Source: Calothrix sp. NIES-4101 (GTDB lineage Bacteria; Cyanobacteriota; Cyanobacteriia; Cyanobacteriales; Nostocaceae). Taken from it: DNA of 64,000 nt. Positions 1 through 8,720 of the stretch are shown here, in pieces. The first letter of the stretch is position 1. Every line of letters begins with the position of its first letter. The notes under the pieces are model-generated. The model saw only the letters and a list, made by a program, of their open reading frames with translations, did not search any database and was not told the origin of the DNA. A program made the position numbers and the translations under genes. The stretch covers positions 5,568,794-5,632,793 of the forward strand of contig AP018280.1 of NCBI GenBank assembly GCA_004296455.1, given 5' to 3'.

Positions 1-1
1 T

Positions 2-1279
2 TTACGAGGGAAAGCTTTACAAGAAGCATTGGACTGGGCAACTGATAAAAGCTTAAGTAATATAGATGATCAGTTTTTAAGACATAGTCAAGAATGTGAC
101 AAACAAGAAATACAAAAGGCTTTAAAAGTAAAACAAGAAGAAAGCCAAATACTCTCTGAAGCTAACTCCACACTAACTGATGCTAGAAATCGAGCAAGAG
201 TCAACATATTTATTGGTTCGTTTTTACTAATAGTTACATTAATCATATCAATAACAACAAGCGAAATAGCTGACAGAGTATTAAGTTACTCTGCTCGTCA
301 ATACACTGAAGAACTAGGGTTTAGGAAAAGAGATGAAATAAAAAACTTTATTAAAAGCTTACAGAATAAAATGATAATTGCCAGTGATAATGATGCCTTC
401 AAAACAAAATATAGTAAACAAAAATCGAGAGATTATTTACAAAAACTATCGCAAAGATTACCAGGAAAAACTAAATGTATTCAATTAATTAAGATAGAAT
501 CATCTCATAAAAATTTAGAGAATAAATATAATGTTATTGCCAGTACATGCGAAAATAAAAAATTAGTGATACCAATAGAAAACTTATTAAGCACAAAACC
601 CAAAAGTATAGCACCCGAACACTGCATTACTCAAGTTTATTCAGATAATAATATTAATCAAAGTAGTTTTATCAAGCAGTTTGATCTAGTTGTAAGTGTT
701 CCTATTTATAATTTAGATTCTGTAAAGAATACTGAAATTCAACCTCTTCCTCAACTTCAGTATGTTTTGAGCATACAAACTGATTTATCTTCTTTATTAA
801 CACAAGATAATTCTACCAATTCATTTTCTACTTCTTCATTATTGATTGATGAGAACGGAATTATACTTACTCATCCAAACTATAAGCGAATAGGTCGTAG
901 CATTGAGGAGGAGAATTATGGGAGTAAAATAAGAGCAATTTTTATAGCTTTCTTAAACAAACAAAATTATATTTTTACACCTTCTATATCAGACAAAGAA
1001 GTAGATGATCTGGTCGCAATATACACTACTGCTAGTCCCATTACCTTTATACCTGGTTTTAGTCATTTACCTGGTAACACTCGTCGTTGGGGAGTATTAA
1101 TTATTTCTAGAAATAATGCATTACGAGAACTGAGAACAAATCAATCAATTTTAAAAATAGTTAACTTAGTATTATTATTACTTGTACCTTTAGTTATAGC
1201 TATTACAGAATTTCCTTTTATGTATCTTCCTCGAAGAAGCGTTAAAATTAAAAAAATGGATAACCAAAACTTATTGTAA
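2..1279 (+). CDS. 3' part of AAA-like STAND NTPase with C-terminal Cache-type membrane sensor (5' end outside window)
   Basis: The frame is open from the first bases, so the gene begins upstream. The first ATG-like start visible (TTG at 29) is not credible because the residues before it, LRGKALQEALDWA, continue the segment that in cyanobacterial AAA-like (AAA_35) signalling proteins closes the ATPase module just before a membrane helix. Next come a charged coiled coil (HSQECDKQEIQKALKVKQEE), a hydrophobic helix (IFIGSFLLIVTLIISI), an approximately 280-residue domain, and a second hydrophobic helix near the end (VNLVLLLLVPLVIAI). The domain between the helices carries the Cache-like signature LLIDENGIILTHPNYKRIG. 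The inferred topology is a cytoplasmic NTPase, an exported ligand-binding domain and a short cytoplasmic tail. Other members of this family usually carry WD40 repeats at this place. The ligand is unknown. The gene is AT-rich compared with its neighbours. Confidence 0.72.
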   Translation, partial: LRGKALQEALDWATDKSLSNIDDQFLRHSQECDKQEIQKALKVKQEESQILSEANSTLTDARNRARVNIFIGSFLLIVTLIISITTSEIADRVLSYSARQYTEELGFRKRDEIKNFIKSLQNKMIIASDNDAFKTKYSKQKSRDYLQKLSQRLPGKTKCIQLIKIESSHKNLENKYNVIASTCENKKLVIPIENLLSTKPKSIAPEHCITQVYSDNNINQSSFIKQFDLVVSVPIYNLDSVKNTEIQPLPQLQYVLSIQTDLSSLLTQDNSTNSFSTSSLLIDENGIILTHPNYKRIGRSIEEENYGSKIRAIFIAFLNKQNYIFTPSISDKEVDDLVAIYTTASPITFIPGFSHLPGNTRRWGVLIISRNNALRELRTNQSILKIVNLVLLLLVPLVIAITEFPFMYLPRRSVKIKKMDNQNLL

Positions 1280-1315
1280 TTTTAAGAATAGTATCATATG
1301 CTTATTTTTCAAATT

Positions 1316-1354
1316 GCGATCGCTTTTTGTGGATTTGTGGAGTTATGCGATCGC
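1316..1354. repeat. HIP1 palindromes (two copies of GCGATCGC)
   Basis: GCGATCGC lies at 1316-1323 and 1347-1354. This octamer, or its 6-8 bp core, recurs throughout the window both inside and between genes. It is the highly iterated palindrome typical of many cyanobacterial genomes and supports the taxonomic call. Confidence 0.85.
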
Positions 1355-1380
1355 GTGGCTTTCCACAGTCATCACATCTG

Positions 1381-1737
1381 TTATAAAGTTTTCACAGATT
1401 GAGTATTAATTTCTGTTAAATTAGTTAATTTAATATCAGTTGTAAACAAAATTGCATCTACAGATTGTGCAGTTGCAGCAATGATTGTATCAGGAAGTCT
1501 TAGTCTGTATTGTTTTCGCAGTGCGATCGTTAAATTTTTGATATTATTATCAATTCCAATGAGTGTAATACAATCTAAAAAATTAATAATTTGTCTTTCT
1601 TCCTCTGAACTGAGACCAGAATAAGATAGCAATTCAATCTCAGTAATTATTGAAGCAAAATATTGTCCTACTGGTAGAGGATTCGCTAACCTACCACCCA
1701 ATAAATATAAAACTATATTTGTGTCGAGTAAAATCAA
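1381..1737 (-). CDS. PIN-domain ribonuclease toxin (VapC type)
   Basis: A 118-residue protein of the normal size for VapC toxins, which are Mg-dependent endoribonucleases that cut tRNA or other RNA. The PIN acidic residues are visible in order: MILLDTN (Asp5), the Glu pair in SIITEIELL, the Asp in LRLPDTIIAATA and the Asp in LFTTDIKLT. The likely antitoxin ends 6 bp upstream on the same strand (1744-1950), giving the antitoxin-first two-gene layout of vapBC. The locus is expected to be autoregulated by the antitoxin-toxin complex. The target RNA cannot be read from the sequence. It looks intact. Confidence 0.85.
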   Translation of the reverse strand: MILLDTNIVLYLLGGRLANPLPVGQYFASIITEIELLSYSGLSSEEERQIINFLDCITLIGIDNNIKNLTIALRKQYRLRLPDTIIAATAQSVDAILFTTDIKLTNLTEINTQSVKTL

Positions 1738-1743
1738 GACTGC

Positions 1744-1950
1744 TCAACTCCATTCATCCCTAATTTGTTGCTGATATTCTAAAGGGTCTTGAGTAAGATT
1801 GATTGTACCTGCAAATCTATTTAAATCAAGATTAGCTTGTTGATAGGTTTGTAATATTTCCTCAATCCTTTGCCAATCTTGATAATCAATCAAAACTGCA
1901 ACTGGACGCATGGCTTCATCAGTTACAATTTTTTTGTTTATAGGCAGCAT
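1744..1950 (-). CDS. Antitoxin of the PIN toxin pair (Phd/YefM- or VapB-like)
   Basis: A 68-residue acidic protein immediately upstream of the PIN toxin, with 6 bp between its stop and the toxin start. The first half (VTDEAMRPVAVLIDYQDWQRIEEIL) has the pattern seen in Phd/YefM-type antitoxins: a beta strand ending VAVLIDYQDW followed by a helix. The second half is polar and probably the toxin-wrapping tail. The N-terminal DNA-binding part is shorter than in classical Phd, so the exact family is open. The function is inferred mainly from size, position and pairing with the toxin. Confidence 0.72.
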   Translation of the reverse strand: MLPINKKIVTDEAMRPVAVLIDYQDWQRIEEILQTYQQANLDLNRFAGTINLTQDPLEYQQQIRDEWS

Positions 1951-2428
1951 ACTGTTGTGTTCAATTTAGGGTTTTACTCTTTTTATCTTAACTTTTTCCG
2001 ATCGCATTTGGTTTGAGGGTTTTGTGAGATGCGATCGCACTTCGATTTTGAGGCTTTTAGGGAAGTGCGATCTTTGCAGCTTAACATTGGCAAAGCCACC
2101 TTGGATGAGCTAGTTATCGAATTTATTTTATAAGTTTTTTTGTGGAGTGGGTTAGCGTATGCATAGCATTGCCGCAGGCTAGCTCAACGAAGTTATCGCA
2201 TTTCTAATTTTTCATAATTATATCAACTCAATAAATGATAATATTGTTAAGGTTTGTGGCGTTAATGGAAAATTTACATATAGCGTCTTGACTTGAGATT
2301 CACTCATCAATTCAGCAACGCCTAATTGCATAATTAAAACCTATCAAGAAGAAGCTTTGTACTAAATTTTGTCTGAATCACCAATCAGAATCAATATCAG
2401 CATCAATAAAAAATAACGGAAATCTCTC
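1951..2428. other. Intergenic region with HIP1 and dispersed-repeat debris
   Basis: No convincing coding sequence. It contains HIP1 near 2031, an inverted-looking segment with a gccgcaggct core near 2172, and AT-rich sequence leading to the thioredoxin gene. The promoters of the toxin-antitoxin operon (left) and thioredoxin (right) must lie here. Confidence 0.5.
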
Positions 2429-2752
2429 ATGCAAACAGTTGAATATATTCAAGAAGAAGAATTTGACTCACTCTTGACACCTGACAGTGGAGTGCTTGTA
2501 TTTGACTTTACAGCAACTTGGTGCGGTCCTTGTAAAATGATTGCTCCTTTAATGGATAAATTAGCTCAAGAATATTCAGGTAGTGCTAAAGTAGCAAAAG
2601 TAGACCTTGATCAAAGTAAAACCCTTGCTAAAAGGTTGGGTATCCGCAGTATTCCAGCAGTAATGATCTACAAAGATGGAACTTTGATGGAAACCATTGT
2701 TGGAGTAGCAACTTATGAAAAATTCTCCACAGCTGTAGCAAATCTACTTTAG
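2429..2752 (+). CDS. trxA: Thioredoxin
   Basis: A small cytoplasmic dithiol oxidoreductase that reduces protein disulfides using electrons from thioredoxin reductase. At 107 residues it has the canonical length, with the active site WCGPC at residues 31-35, preceded by VLVFDFTAT, and the cis-proline motif RSIPAV. No signal peptide, so it is cytosolic. It stands alone with about 480 bp upstream and no partner gene. Cyanobacteria carry several thioredoxins (m, x, y and others); the sequence alone does not settle the type, and it is somewhat divergent from m-type TrxA. Confidence 0.93.
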   Translation: MQTVEYIQEEEFDSLLTPDSGVLVFDFTATWCGPCKMIAPLMDKLAQEYSGSAKVAKVDLDQSKTLAKRLGIRSIPAVMIYKDGTLMETIVGVATYEKFSTAVANLL

Positions 2753-3118
2753 ATACTTTTCTAAAAAGATTTACACTCTGGCATGAAAACATTCAGACTT
2801 CGGGTTCAATGCCAGCAGCGCGTAATTGCTATGCTAATCTTTCCGCACATTGTCTTTAGGTTTCTAGGTTTCAGTGCGTTGACGCTCCGGTATTACGCTT
2901 CCGCACCCCAAAGCAATAATTCTCCATTTTACCTTATCAGCGTAGCTTTGAAAATTGCGATCAACTTTGTGTAGATTTCAAGTTGAGTTGACAGCAATTT
3001 ATTTACGTATAAGCACTCAGGTTAATTATTCTTTTTCCGGAGTAAAAAGTAGATATTGATAAACCACATTGACGAAAAAACTTTTAAAACTTTGTAAATT
3101 CAAAACTTATAACCCATC
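2753..3118. other. Intergenic region after trxA
   Basis: A 63-codon reading frame at 2783-2974 has no domain, an odd composition and no ribosome-binding site, so I do not call it. The stretch gcgttgacgctccggtattacgcttccgc looks like dispersed cyanobacterial repeat sequence. The promoter for the secreted SH3-like protein should lie near the right end. Confidence 0.4.
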
Positions 3119-3430
3119 ATGAATCCTATCTCGAAACAAATCGCATTTTTTGGTACATTTCTAACTTTAGCAATCGCACCTGGATTATTTTTGCAAACAC
3201 CATCTGCCAGCGCCACACCTATTTGTACTGTGACGGGGATTCAAACAGGACAGTTAGCATTGCGTTTTAGCCCTAATGGCAAATCGAGAGCGGGTTTAAA
3301 TAATGGAAATCAAGTTGTTCCTATCCAAGCACGGGGAAATTGGTTTTATGTACGGGTTATATCTGGTCCAAATAATAGAGTTACTGGATTGAAAGGTTGG
3401 GTAAATTCTAATTATTTATACTGTTCTTAA
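3119..3430 (+). CDS. Secreted small SH3-like (SH3b) protein
   Basis: Residues 1 to about 33 form a signal peptide: basic start (MNPISKQ), hydrophobic core (FLTLAIAPGLFL) and an Ala-x-Ala cleavage site (SASA). The remaining about 70 residues resemble a single bacterial SH3 domain: TGQLALRFSPNGKSRAGLNNG, then VVPIQARGNWFYVRV, then GLKGWVNSNYLYCS, with the typical closing W-V-N-x-x-Y-L. Two cysteines could form a disulfide. Such domains bind cell-wall peptides in exported proteins. No catalytic domain is attached. Another small secreted protein follows 36 bp downstream and may be co-transcribed. Confidence 0.75.
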   Translation: MNPISKQIAFFGTFLTLAIAPGLFLQTPSASATPICTVTGIQTGQLALRFSPNGKSRAGLNNGNQVVPIQARGNWFYVRVISGPNNRVTGLKGWVNSNYLYCS

Positions 3431-3466
3431 GGTTTCCTAAAATTCATTAATACCCTCAAAAAAACT

Positions 3467-3760
3467 ATGAAAAAAGCTCTTTTTCTCGTGACATTGGCTA
3501 CTATTCCGACATTTTGCTTTTCCAGTGTTTCTTTAGCTTCCGTTTATATCAAATACTACAATAAAGATTCTCAAAAGCATGTCATGAAAGTCCAAATGGA
3601 TGGCTCTGCCAAAGAAGTCATATTCAACGGTAGTACTACTGGAGCAGCAACTATACAAGGTAGTGGTAAAGTCGCTGTAATTGAGACATCTTGCGGAAAA
3701 ATTGAAATCAAAGATGATTCCAAAATTGAAATCAAAGATGGTTGTATCAAGTTGCAGTAA
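3467..3760 (+). CDS. Small exported protein of unknown function
   Basis: A 97-residue protein with a clear signal peptide (MKKALFLVTLATIPTFCFSS, cleavage after SLA). The mature part is short, beta-rich in appearance and ends in two near-identical segments, KIEIKDDS and KIEIKDGC, with two cysteines that could pair. It follows the SH3-like gene by 36 bp on the same strand, so the two probably form one unit acting in the periplasm or envelope. I do not recognise the family. Confidence 0.62.
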   Translation: MKKALFLVTLATIPTFCFSSVSLASVYIKYYNKDSQKHVMKVQMDGSAKEVIFNGSTTGAATIQGSGKVAVIETSCGKIEIKDDSKIEIKDGCIKLQ

Positions 3761-3872
3761 GTAGATTTTTGCGGCACTGAATCATCGCGATCGCAATTTT
3801 CAGTATATTGTATTCGCATTACTGAAATTAACAAATTTTATAAGTATTTGTGCGATAATTTAGAGTCTGAAT

Positions 3873-3901
3873 GTGCGTTACTATTTATCCTGCTAACGCA
3901 C
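3873..3901. terminator. Inverted repeat between convergent genes (possible bidirectional terminator)
   Basis: GTGCGTTA (3873-3880) and TAACGCAC (3894-3901) form a perfect 8-bp stem with a 13-nt loop. It lies between the exported protein (+) and ureC (-), which converge here. There is no strong T tract on either side, so termination is an inference from position. Confidence 0.4.
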
Positions 3902-3976
3902 TTCAAAATCAAGAGATTCTAAATATAAATTTCCAAATATAAAATCTCTGATTAAGTAGACGAGATATACATATCC

Positions 3977-5704
3977 TCAAAATAAAAAGTACCTTTGCGC
4001 CATTGGCAAAATTGTCGCAGGTTCGCAAGTCAATAATTCCCCATCTGCACGTACTTCATAAGTCTCCGCATCAACTTCAATACGTGGCATCGCATCATTT
4101 AATTTCATATCTCGCTTACTCAATTTACGGATTCCGGACACAGCCACAGCTTGTTTTTTTAAACCCAATTTTTCCGGAATTTCCCGCTTTAAAGCAGCTT
4201 TGGAAACAAACGTCAGTGAAGTTGCATGTCTTGCACCTGCAAAACTACCAAACATCGATCGCATATGTACAGGTTGCGGTGTAGGTATACTTGCATTGGC
4301 ATCACCCATTTGTGCCCAAGCAATAAAACCTCCTTTAATCACCATCTCTGGTTTTACGCCAAAAAAAGCAGGCTTCCACAAACACAAATCTGCTAGTTTT
4401 CCTTCTTCCACCGAACCTACATAATCAGCAATTCCATGGGCGATCGCTGGATTGATTGTATATTTAGCAACGTATCTTTGTGCCCGAAAATTATCTGCCC
4501 TGAGTTCTGCTCCCGAAATTACAGAGCTTGAGGACAGATTTCCCCGTTGGACTTTCATTTTATGGGCAGTCTGCCAAGTACGAATTATTACCTCTCCTAC
4601 CCGTCCCATCGCCTGTGAGTCGGAGGAAATCATGCTAAACGCACCCAAATCATGCAAAATATCCTCAGCAGCAATGGTTTCCCGACGGATGCGCGACTCA
4701 GCAAAAGCCACATCTTCGGGGATATCTGCATCAAGATGATGACATACCATCAACATATCCAAGTGTTCATCAAGGGTATTTACTGTGTAAGGACGAGTGG
4801 GATTAGTTGATGATGGTAAAACATTTGCTTCTTGGCAAACTTTGATAATATCTGGTGCGTGTCCTCCCCCTGCACCTTCAGTATGGTAGGTATGAATCAC
4901 ACGATTTTTGAAGGCAGCAATGGTATCTTCAACAAATCCGGCTTCGTTGAGGGTGTCGGTATGTATGGCAACCTGGACATCGTAATCATCGGCAACACTT
5001 AAACAAGTATCAATTGTTGCTGGAGTCGTTCCCCAATCCTCATGCAGTTTTAGTCCTATTGCTCCGGAATGAATTTGTTCAATTAGACCCTGGGGCTGGC
5101 TGGTATTACCTTTACCTAAGAAGCCTAAATTCACAGGAAAAGCGTCAGCCGCTTGCAGCATTCGGTAAATATTCCAGGGGCCTGGTGTACATGTTGTTGC
5201 ATTTGTTCCAGTCGCTGGCCCCGTACCCCCACCAATCATAGTTGTAATTCCTGATGCGATCGCTACTTCAATTTGCTGCGGACAGATAAAATGGATGTGG
5301 GAATCTATACCCCCAGCAGTGAGAATCATCCCTTCACCTGCGATCGCTTCGGTACCGGGTCCAATAATAATATCTATATTGTCCTGAATGTAGGGATTTC
5401 CAGCTTTGCCAATTTTAAATATTTTGCCGTCCTTTATCCCAATATCAGCCTTAACAACACCCCACCAATCAAGAATGACAGCATTGGTAATTACAGTATC
5501 CACAGCACCATCAGCATTGGAGATTGGGGATTGTCCCATGCCATCACGGATAACCTTACCACCACCGAATTTTACCTCATCGCCGTAAGTTGTAAAATCG
5601 CGATCGACTTCGATAAATAGTTCGGTGTCTGCGAGTCTAATTTTATCTCCGACTGTGGGGCCAAATGTTTCTGCGTAGGCACGACGGGACATTCTGTAAG
5701 GCAT
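3977..5704 (-). CDS. ureC: Urease subunit alpha
   Basis: Catalytic subunit of nickel urease, which hydrolyses urea to ammonia and carbamate. At 575 residues it has the family's normal length (about 570). Visible active-site elements are HIH in [12 protein letters not shown], the carbamylated lysine in [12 protein letters not shown], histidines in [10 protein letters not shown] and [13 protein letters not shown], the flap Cys-His in [10 protein letters not shown], and the metal-binding Asp in [10 protein letters not shown]. The usual C-terminal signature [10 protein letters not shown] is intact. The odd feature is context: ureA, ureB and the accessory genes ureDEFG are not next to it. Upstream (5705-6023) is non-coding and then a SulP gene runs the other way, so ureC has its own promoter here and depends on partners encoded elsewhere. 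Confidence 0.97.
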   Translation of the reverse strand: MPYRMSRRAYAETFGPTVGDKIRLADTELFIEVDRDFTTYGDEVKFGGGKVIRDGMGQSPISNADGAVDTVITNAVILDWWGVVKADIGIKDGKIFKIGKAGNPYIQDNIDIIIGPGTEAIAGEGMILTAGGIDSHIHFICPQQIEVAIASGITTMIGGGTGPATGTNATTCTPGPWNIYRMLQAADAFPVNLGFLGKGNTSQPQGLIEQIHSGAIGLKLHEDWGTTPATIDTCLSVADDYDVQVAIHTDTLNEAGFVEDTIAAFKNRVIHTYHTEGAGGGHAPDIIKVCQEANVLPSSTNPTRPYTVNTLDEHLDMLMVCHHLDADIPEDVAFAESRIRRETIAAEDILHDLGAFSMISSDSQAMGRVGEVIIRTWQTAHKMKVQRGNLSSSSVISGAELRADNFRAQRYVAKYTINPAIAHGIADYVGSVEEGKLADLCLWKPAFFGVKPEMVIKGGFIAWAQMGDANASIPTPQPVHMRSMFGSFAGARHATSLTFVSKAALKREIPEKLGLKKQAVAVSGIRKLSKRDMKLNDAMPRIEVDAETYEVRADGELLTCEPATILPMAQRYFLF

Positions 5705-6023
5705 GATAGTACACTCTCTACGATGATGTGGAATCCTTCTCTAGAAATGAAGGAAGCAGTGGCTACCCACAGGATACTTTTTGTCCACGGGGGCAAAGAC
5801 TTTGATTTCTCACCTTTCTCTTCAGTTAAGAAACTCTATAATCTACCCTTCATTAAAGCAGATGTCGTTAACAAACTCTAACTTCGACATCTTGCTTGAT
5901 TAAAGTTGCTTTGGTGGACTACTAGGAATGATTAATTACTGAATTATACTTAGCGGTTGGGCTATTTAAAGTGTGAATTACGCACAGGCAATTTTATTGG
6001 CATCAAGATAACTAGGAGGAAAC
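5705..6023. promoter_or_regulatory. Divergent intergenic region between ureC and the SulP gene
   Basis: Holds the promoters for ureC (leftward) and the SulP gene (rightward). A strong Shine-Dalgarno AGGAGG lies at 6014-6019, just before the TTG start at 6024, and fixes that unusual start. No riboswitch or clear NtcA site (GTA-N8-TAC) was recognised by eye. Confidence 0.4.
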
Positions 6024-7262
6024 TTGAAAGGGACAATTCTGAGACGAGAGTGGTTTTTTAACACTCGGCAAGACATTATGGCTGGGGCAGTGGTAGGACT
6101 GGCTTTGATTCCAGAAGCGATCGCCTTCTCAATTATTGCTGGGGTTGACCCTAAAGTGGGACTATATACCTCTTTTATTATCGCTGTGATGACCGCATTT
6201 TTTGGGGGTAGACCGGGGGCAATTTCGGCTGCTACTGGTGCAATGGCTTTGTTGATGATTGATTTAGTGAAGCTGCATGGTTTGCAATACCTGCTTGCTG
6301 CTACTTTCCTCACGGGGATAATCCAGGTATTATTTGGTATCTTGAAACTGGGTCGGCAGATGAAATATGTCCCCAGAGCCGTAATGTTAGGATACATCAA
6401 CGCTTTGGCTGTGTTGATTTTTCTGGCGCAGTTGCCCCAACTAATTGGCAAACCCCCCTTAGTATATATTTTAACTGCTATATCTTTGGCAATTATTTAC
6501 ATTCTGCCCCGGTTTACGAAAGCGGTTCCTTCCCCCTTAGTCACTTTAGCAGTTATGACGATCGCAGCGATCGCATTAAAATTAAAAGTCCCTACCGTTG
6601 GGGATATGGGGAAATTACCCACCGCACCCCCTGTATTTGCGTTACCACAAGTTCCCTTCACCTGGGAGACTTTACAGATTATTTTGCCCTATTCTTTGAC
6701 CTTAGCGATTGTTGGTTTATTAGCTTCCTTCCTCACCGCTTCCTTGGTGGATGAACTCACCGATACCCCCAGTGATAAAAATCAAGAAGCTAAAGGTCAA
6801 GGTATCGCTAATATTGTCACCGCTTTTTTTGGCGGGATGGCTGGTTGCGGGATGATTGGACAATCGGTAATTAATGTGCAATCGGGGGGTCGAGGACGCT
6901 TATCAACCCTGTGTGCAGGAATTTTCTTGCTGTTTGCGATTTTAGCCTTGCAAGATTGGGTCAGACAAATGCCGATGGCTGCCCTCGTTGCCATTATGAT
7001 TATGGTGTCCATTGGCACATTTCGCTGGTCATCCTTTAAAGATATTCCCCGGATTCCCCAAAGTGAAACCCTCGTCATGTTAACAACCATGTTTGTGACG
7101 ATTTTTACACGCAATTTTGCCCTGGGTGTGGCAATGGGAATAGTTATGAGTACGGTGTTTTTTAGCCGAAAAATCGCCAAATTGGTGTTTGTGGATAAAG
7201 TATTAAGTGATGATGGCAGCCACCGTATCTATGAATCTATCCCACTAATAAAATTTTATTAA
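6024..7262 (+). pseudogene. SulP-family anion transporter, N-terminal part (interrupted in STAS domain by IS)
   Basis: SulP proteins are inner-membrane transporters or channels for sulfate, bicarbonate or similar anions, with 10-14 helices and a cytoplasmic STAS domain. The start is TTG at 6024 with AGGAGG 4 nt upstream. Family motifs are [19 protein letters not shown] and [17 protein letters not shown] in the first helices, and [20 protein letters not shown] later. Native coding ends at Glu404 (7233-7235); the last eight residues before the stop at 7260-7262 are encoded by the inserted IS. The STAS remainder resumes at 8131. Restored length would be about 488 residues. It is not specifically like BicA, and the substrate is not evident. 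The truncated product keeps all membrane helices but has almost no STAS domain, so it is probably non-functional or deregulated. Confidence 0.88.
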
Positions 7263-7752
7263 TCCAGATATGAATTGTGGCAAGGGAGAGAAAAGCATTG
7301 AAACAAGCTCTAATTCGTTCCCATCGAACAACAAGACGGCGATATTTTCTTTGATACCAGGCGAAACAACGTTCTTGCTGAAAGCGCGGAACAGAAATTT
7401 TAATTGGTCTACCTCGATTTTTTCTATTCTTCCAAACACGCTTGGGCAATTGAGGTCTGATTCCACGTTTACGCAAGGCAGCGCGTTTGTCCTTGGAATC
7501 ATAGCCTTTGTCAGCAGCAAGGACTTTAACTCGTTTACGAGGCCTACCGGGTTTATTCGTTTTGACTTTGACACTATCTAACAGTGGTATCACTTGATCT
7601 CTTTCACTACCGTTGGCTGGAGTTGTGCGATTAGCCAAGGGCATACCATTACCATCAGTCAAGGTATGTATTAAAATTCCCTTACCTTTATGACCGTACT
7701 TAACGCCTTCACCCCCACCTTTTCCAGGGGGAAAAAGACCCATCAACAGCAC
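7237..7752 (-). CDS. IS5-type transposase, ORF B (catalytic DDE part)
   Basis: A 171-residue frame; the real overlap with ORF A begins around LFPPGKGGG. It contains the second catalytic Asp in [11 protein letters not shown] and the Glu region in [15 protein letters not shown], the usual C-terminal signature of DDE_Tnp_1/IS5 enzymes. Its stop codon TAG (7237-7239) is formed by the terminal inverted repeat. It is probably expressed only by frameshift from ORF A. Confidence 0.85.
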   Translation of the reverse strand: MLLMGLFPPGKGGGEGVKYGHKGKGILIHTLTDGNGMPLANRTTPANGSERDQVIPLLDSVKVKTNKPGRPRKRVKVLAADKGYDSKDKRAALRKRGIRPQLPKRVWKNRKNRGRPIKISVPRFQQERCFAWYQRKYRRLVVRWERIRACFNAFLSLATIHIWINKILLVG

Positions 7753-8071
7753 CGTAATCCCAGTTGATCAGTCCTCTTTCCTCTGCAATCCCTAGTATCC
7801 TTGCTTGCAAACTTTCCAAAGTTCCGTCGGTTTCCCAACGTTGTAACCATCTGTGCGCTGCACTTTTTGATGCCCAGATTTCTCCAGTAGGAGTATCGCA
7901 CCAACGGCATCCTGTTATCAATATACACAATAACGTGTTAAGTACATGACGAAATGGTGCATGAGGCATTCCCCGTCCTCTCTTTTCTGGTTTCTTGGGG
8001 AATATATCTTCAAACAGCTTCCACTCCAGATCACTTAACCCTTCAAATCTCCCAGCCATACCCTGATACAA
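7709..8071 (-). CDS. IS5-type transposase, ORF A (N-terminal part, DUF4096-like)
   Basis: A 120-residue frame containing the N-terminal DNA-binding region of IS5/IS427 transposases: FEGLSDLEWKLFEDIFP, HVLNTLLCILITGCRW and SKSAAHRWLQRWETDG, then the first catalytic Asp in [12 protein letters not shown]. It ends at 7709, inside the start of ORF B. ORF B is in the +1 frame relative to A. Joining them in the run TTTTTCCCCC/GGAAAAGG gives one full transposase of about 275 residues. This arrangement is known for several IS5 subgroups, where frameshifting makes the active enzyme. Confidence 0.85.
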   Translation of the reverse strand: MYQGMAGRFEGLSDLEWKLFEDIFPKKPEKRGRGMPHAPFRHVLNTLLCILITGCRWCDTPTGEIWASKSAAHRWLQRWETDGTLESLQARILGIAEERGLINWDYGAVDGSFSPWKRWG

Positions 8072-8130
8072 TTTACCGTCATTAACAGCAGATTATCACA
8101 TTGCTGATATTAGTGGGATAGGTTCATAAA

Positions 8131-8385
8131 GTGAGTGGACAAATTTTCTTTTTATCCAAGGAAGAATTTTTAGAATCCTTTGACTTTGGGGAAGTAGTCG
8201 ATCGCGTCACGATTGATTTAAGCAATGCTCATTTGTGGGATCAAGGAGCAGTAGCCACACTAGATCGTATTGTCTGGAAATTCCGTCGTAATGGTGCAGA
8301 TGTGAAATTGCTGGGACTAAATCAAGCCAGTGCCACATTAGTTGAGAAGTTAGGGATTCACAATCAATCTGGTTCCGAAAAATAG
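8131..8385 (+). pseudogene. SulP transporter, C-terminal STAS-domain remnant
   Basis: 84 codons continuing the interrupted transporter: VSGQIFFLSKEEFLESFDF, VTIDLSNAHLWDQGAVATLD and GADVKLLGLNQASATLVEKLG. These are the strands and helices of a STAS domain, as found at the C terminus of SulP proteins. The GTG at 8131 is Val in the original gene and could be used as a start, but there is no ribosome-binding site. Joining Glu404 at 7235 to this Val restores a continuous frame. Confidence 0.88.
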
Positions 8386-8389
8386 CATA

Positions 8390-8638
8390 TTACCCACGAG
8401 AATCGCGTAAATTTGCTAAATTCTCACGCACAGCCACAGTATTAGGATGATTCGCCCCTAAAATTCGCTCCAAAATAGTCAAAGCTTGGAGATACAGGGG
8501 TTCGGCTTGGTCGTACTTTCCTTGGGAATTGTAGAGATATGCCAAGTTGTTGAAGCTGGTGGCGACAAGGAGATGATTATCTCCCAGCAGGCGTTGTCTG
8601 AGTTCTAAAGCTTGGAGATACAGAGGTTCGGCTTGGTC
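8390..8638 (-). pseudogene. C-terminal TPR fragment of the NB-ARC/TPR gene
   Basis: Carries the last TPR units (LGDNHLLVATSFNNLAYLYN, then LGANHPNTVAVRENLANLRD) and the true stop. The apparent ORF extends to 8680, but the segment 8639-8680 belongs to the inserted IS. Excision of the IS joins Asp-Gln-Ala at 10326 to Glu-Pro here in frame. Confidence 0.85.
8630..8638. repeat. Left 9-bp target-site duplication of the 1.68-kb IS
   Basis: GGCTTGGTC at 8630-8638 is repeated exactly at 10318-10326, directly outside the inverted repeats of the IS. The sequence encodes Asp-Gln-Ala of a TPR on the minus strand. Confidence 0.85.
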
Positions 8639-8720
8639 TAGGCTGTTGACTTTGTTGGTTTTAAGGCACCATTGCTTCATACAATAATAGTGTCGTTAAT
8701 ACTTAGCACATTCAAAGCCC

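Larger units (their letters stand above)
7237..8121 (-). mobile_element. IS5-family-like insertion sequence inside the SulP gene
   Basis: The ends carry a perfect 14-bp inverted repeat, CTATCCCACTAATA at 7237-7250 and its complement at 8108-8121. The similarity extends outward: TATGAA precedes the left repeat and its complement TTCATA follows the right one, giving a 21-bp imperfect inverted repeat. Because TATGAA on the left is also the expected SulP sequence (Tyr-Glu), the exact boundary and target duplication (perhaps 2-3 A-rich bases) are uncertain. It encodes two overlapping transposase frames on the minus strand. Length is about 0.89 kb, normal for two-ORF IS5/IS427-type elements. Confidence 0.85.

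Noticed and set aside
2783-2974. 63-codon ORF after trxA
   Set aside because: No domain, no ribosome-binding site, composition of repeat-like intergenic DNA.
5273-5620. 115-codon plus-strand ORF opposite ureC
   Set aside because: Antisense shadow of the urease alpha subunit.
6797-7180. 127-codon minus-strand ORF within the SulP gene
   Set aside because: A shadow of the transporter's hydrophobic coding sequence.
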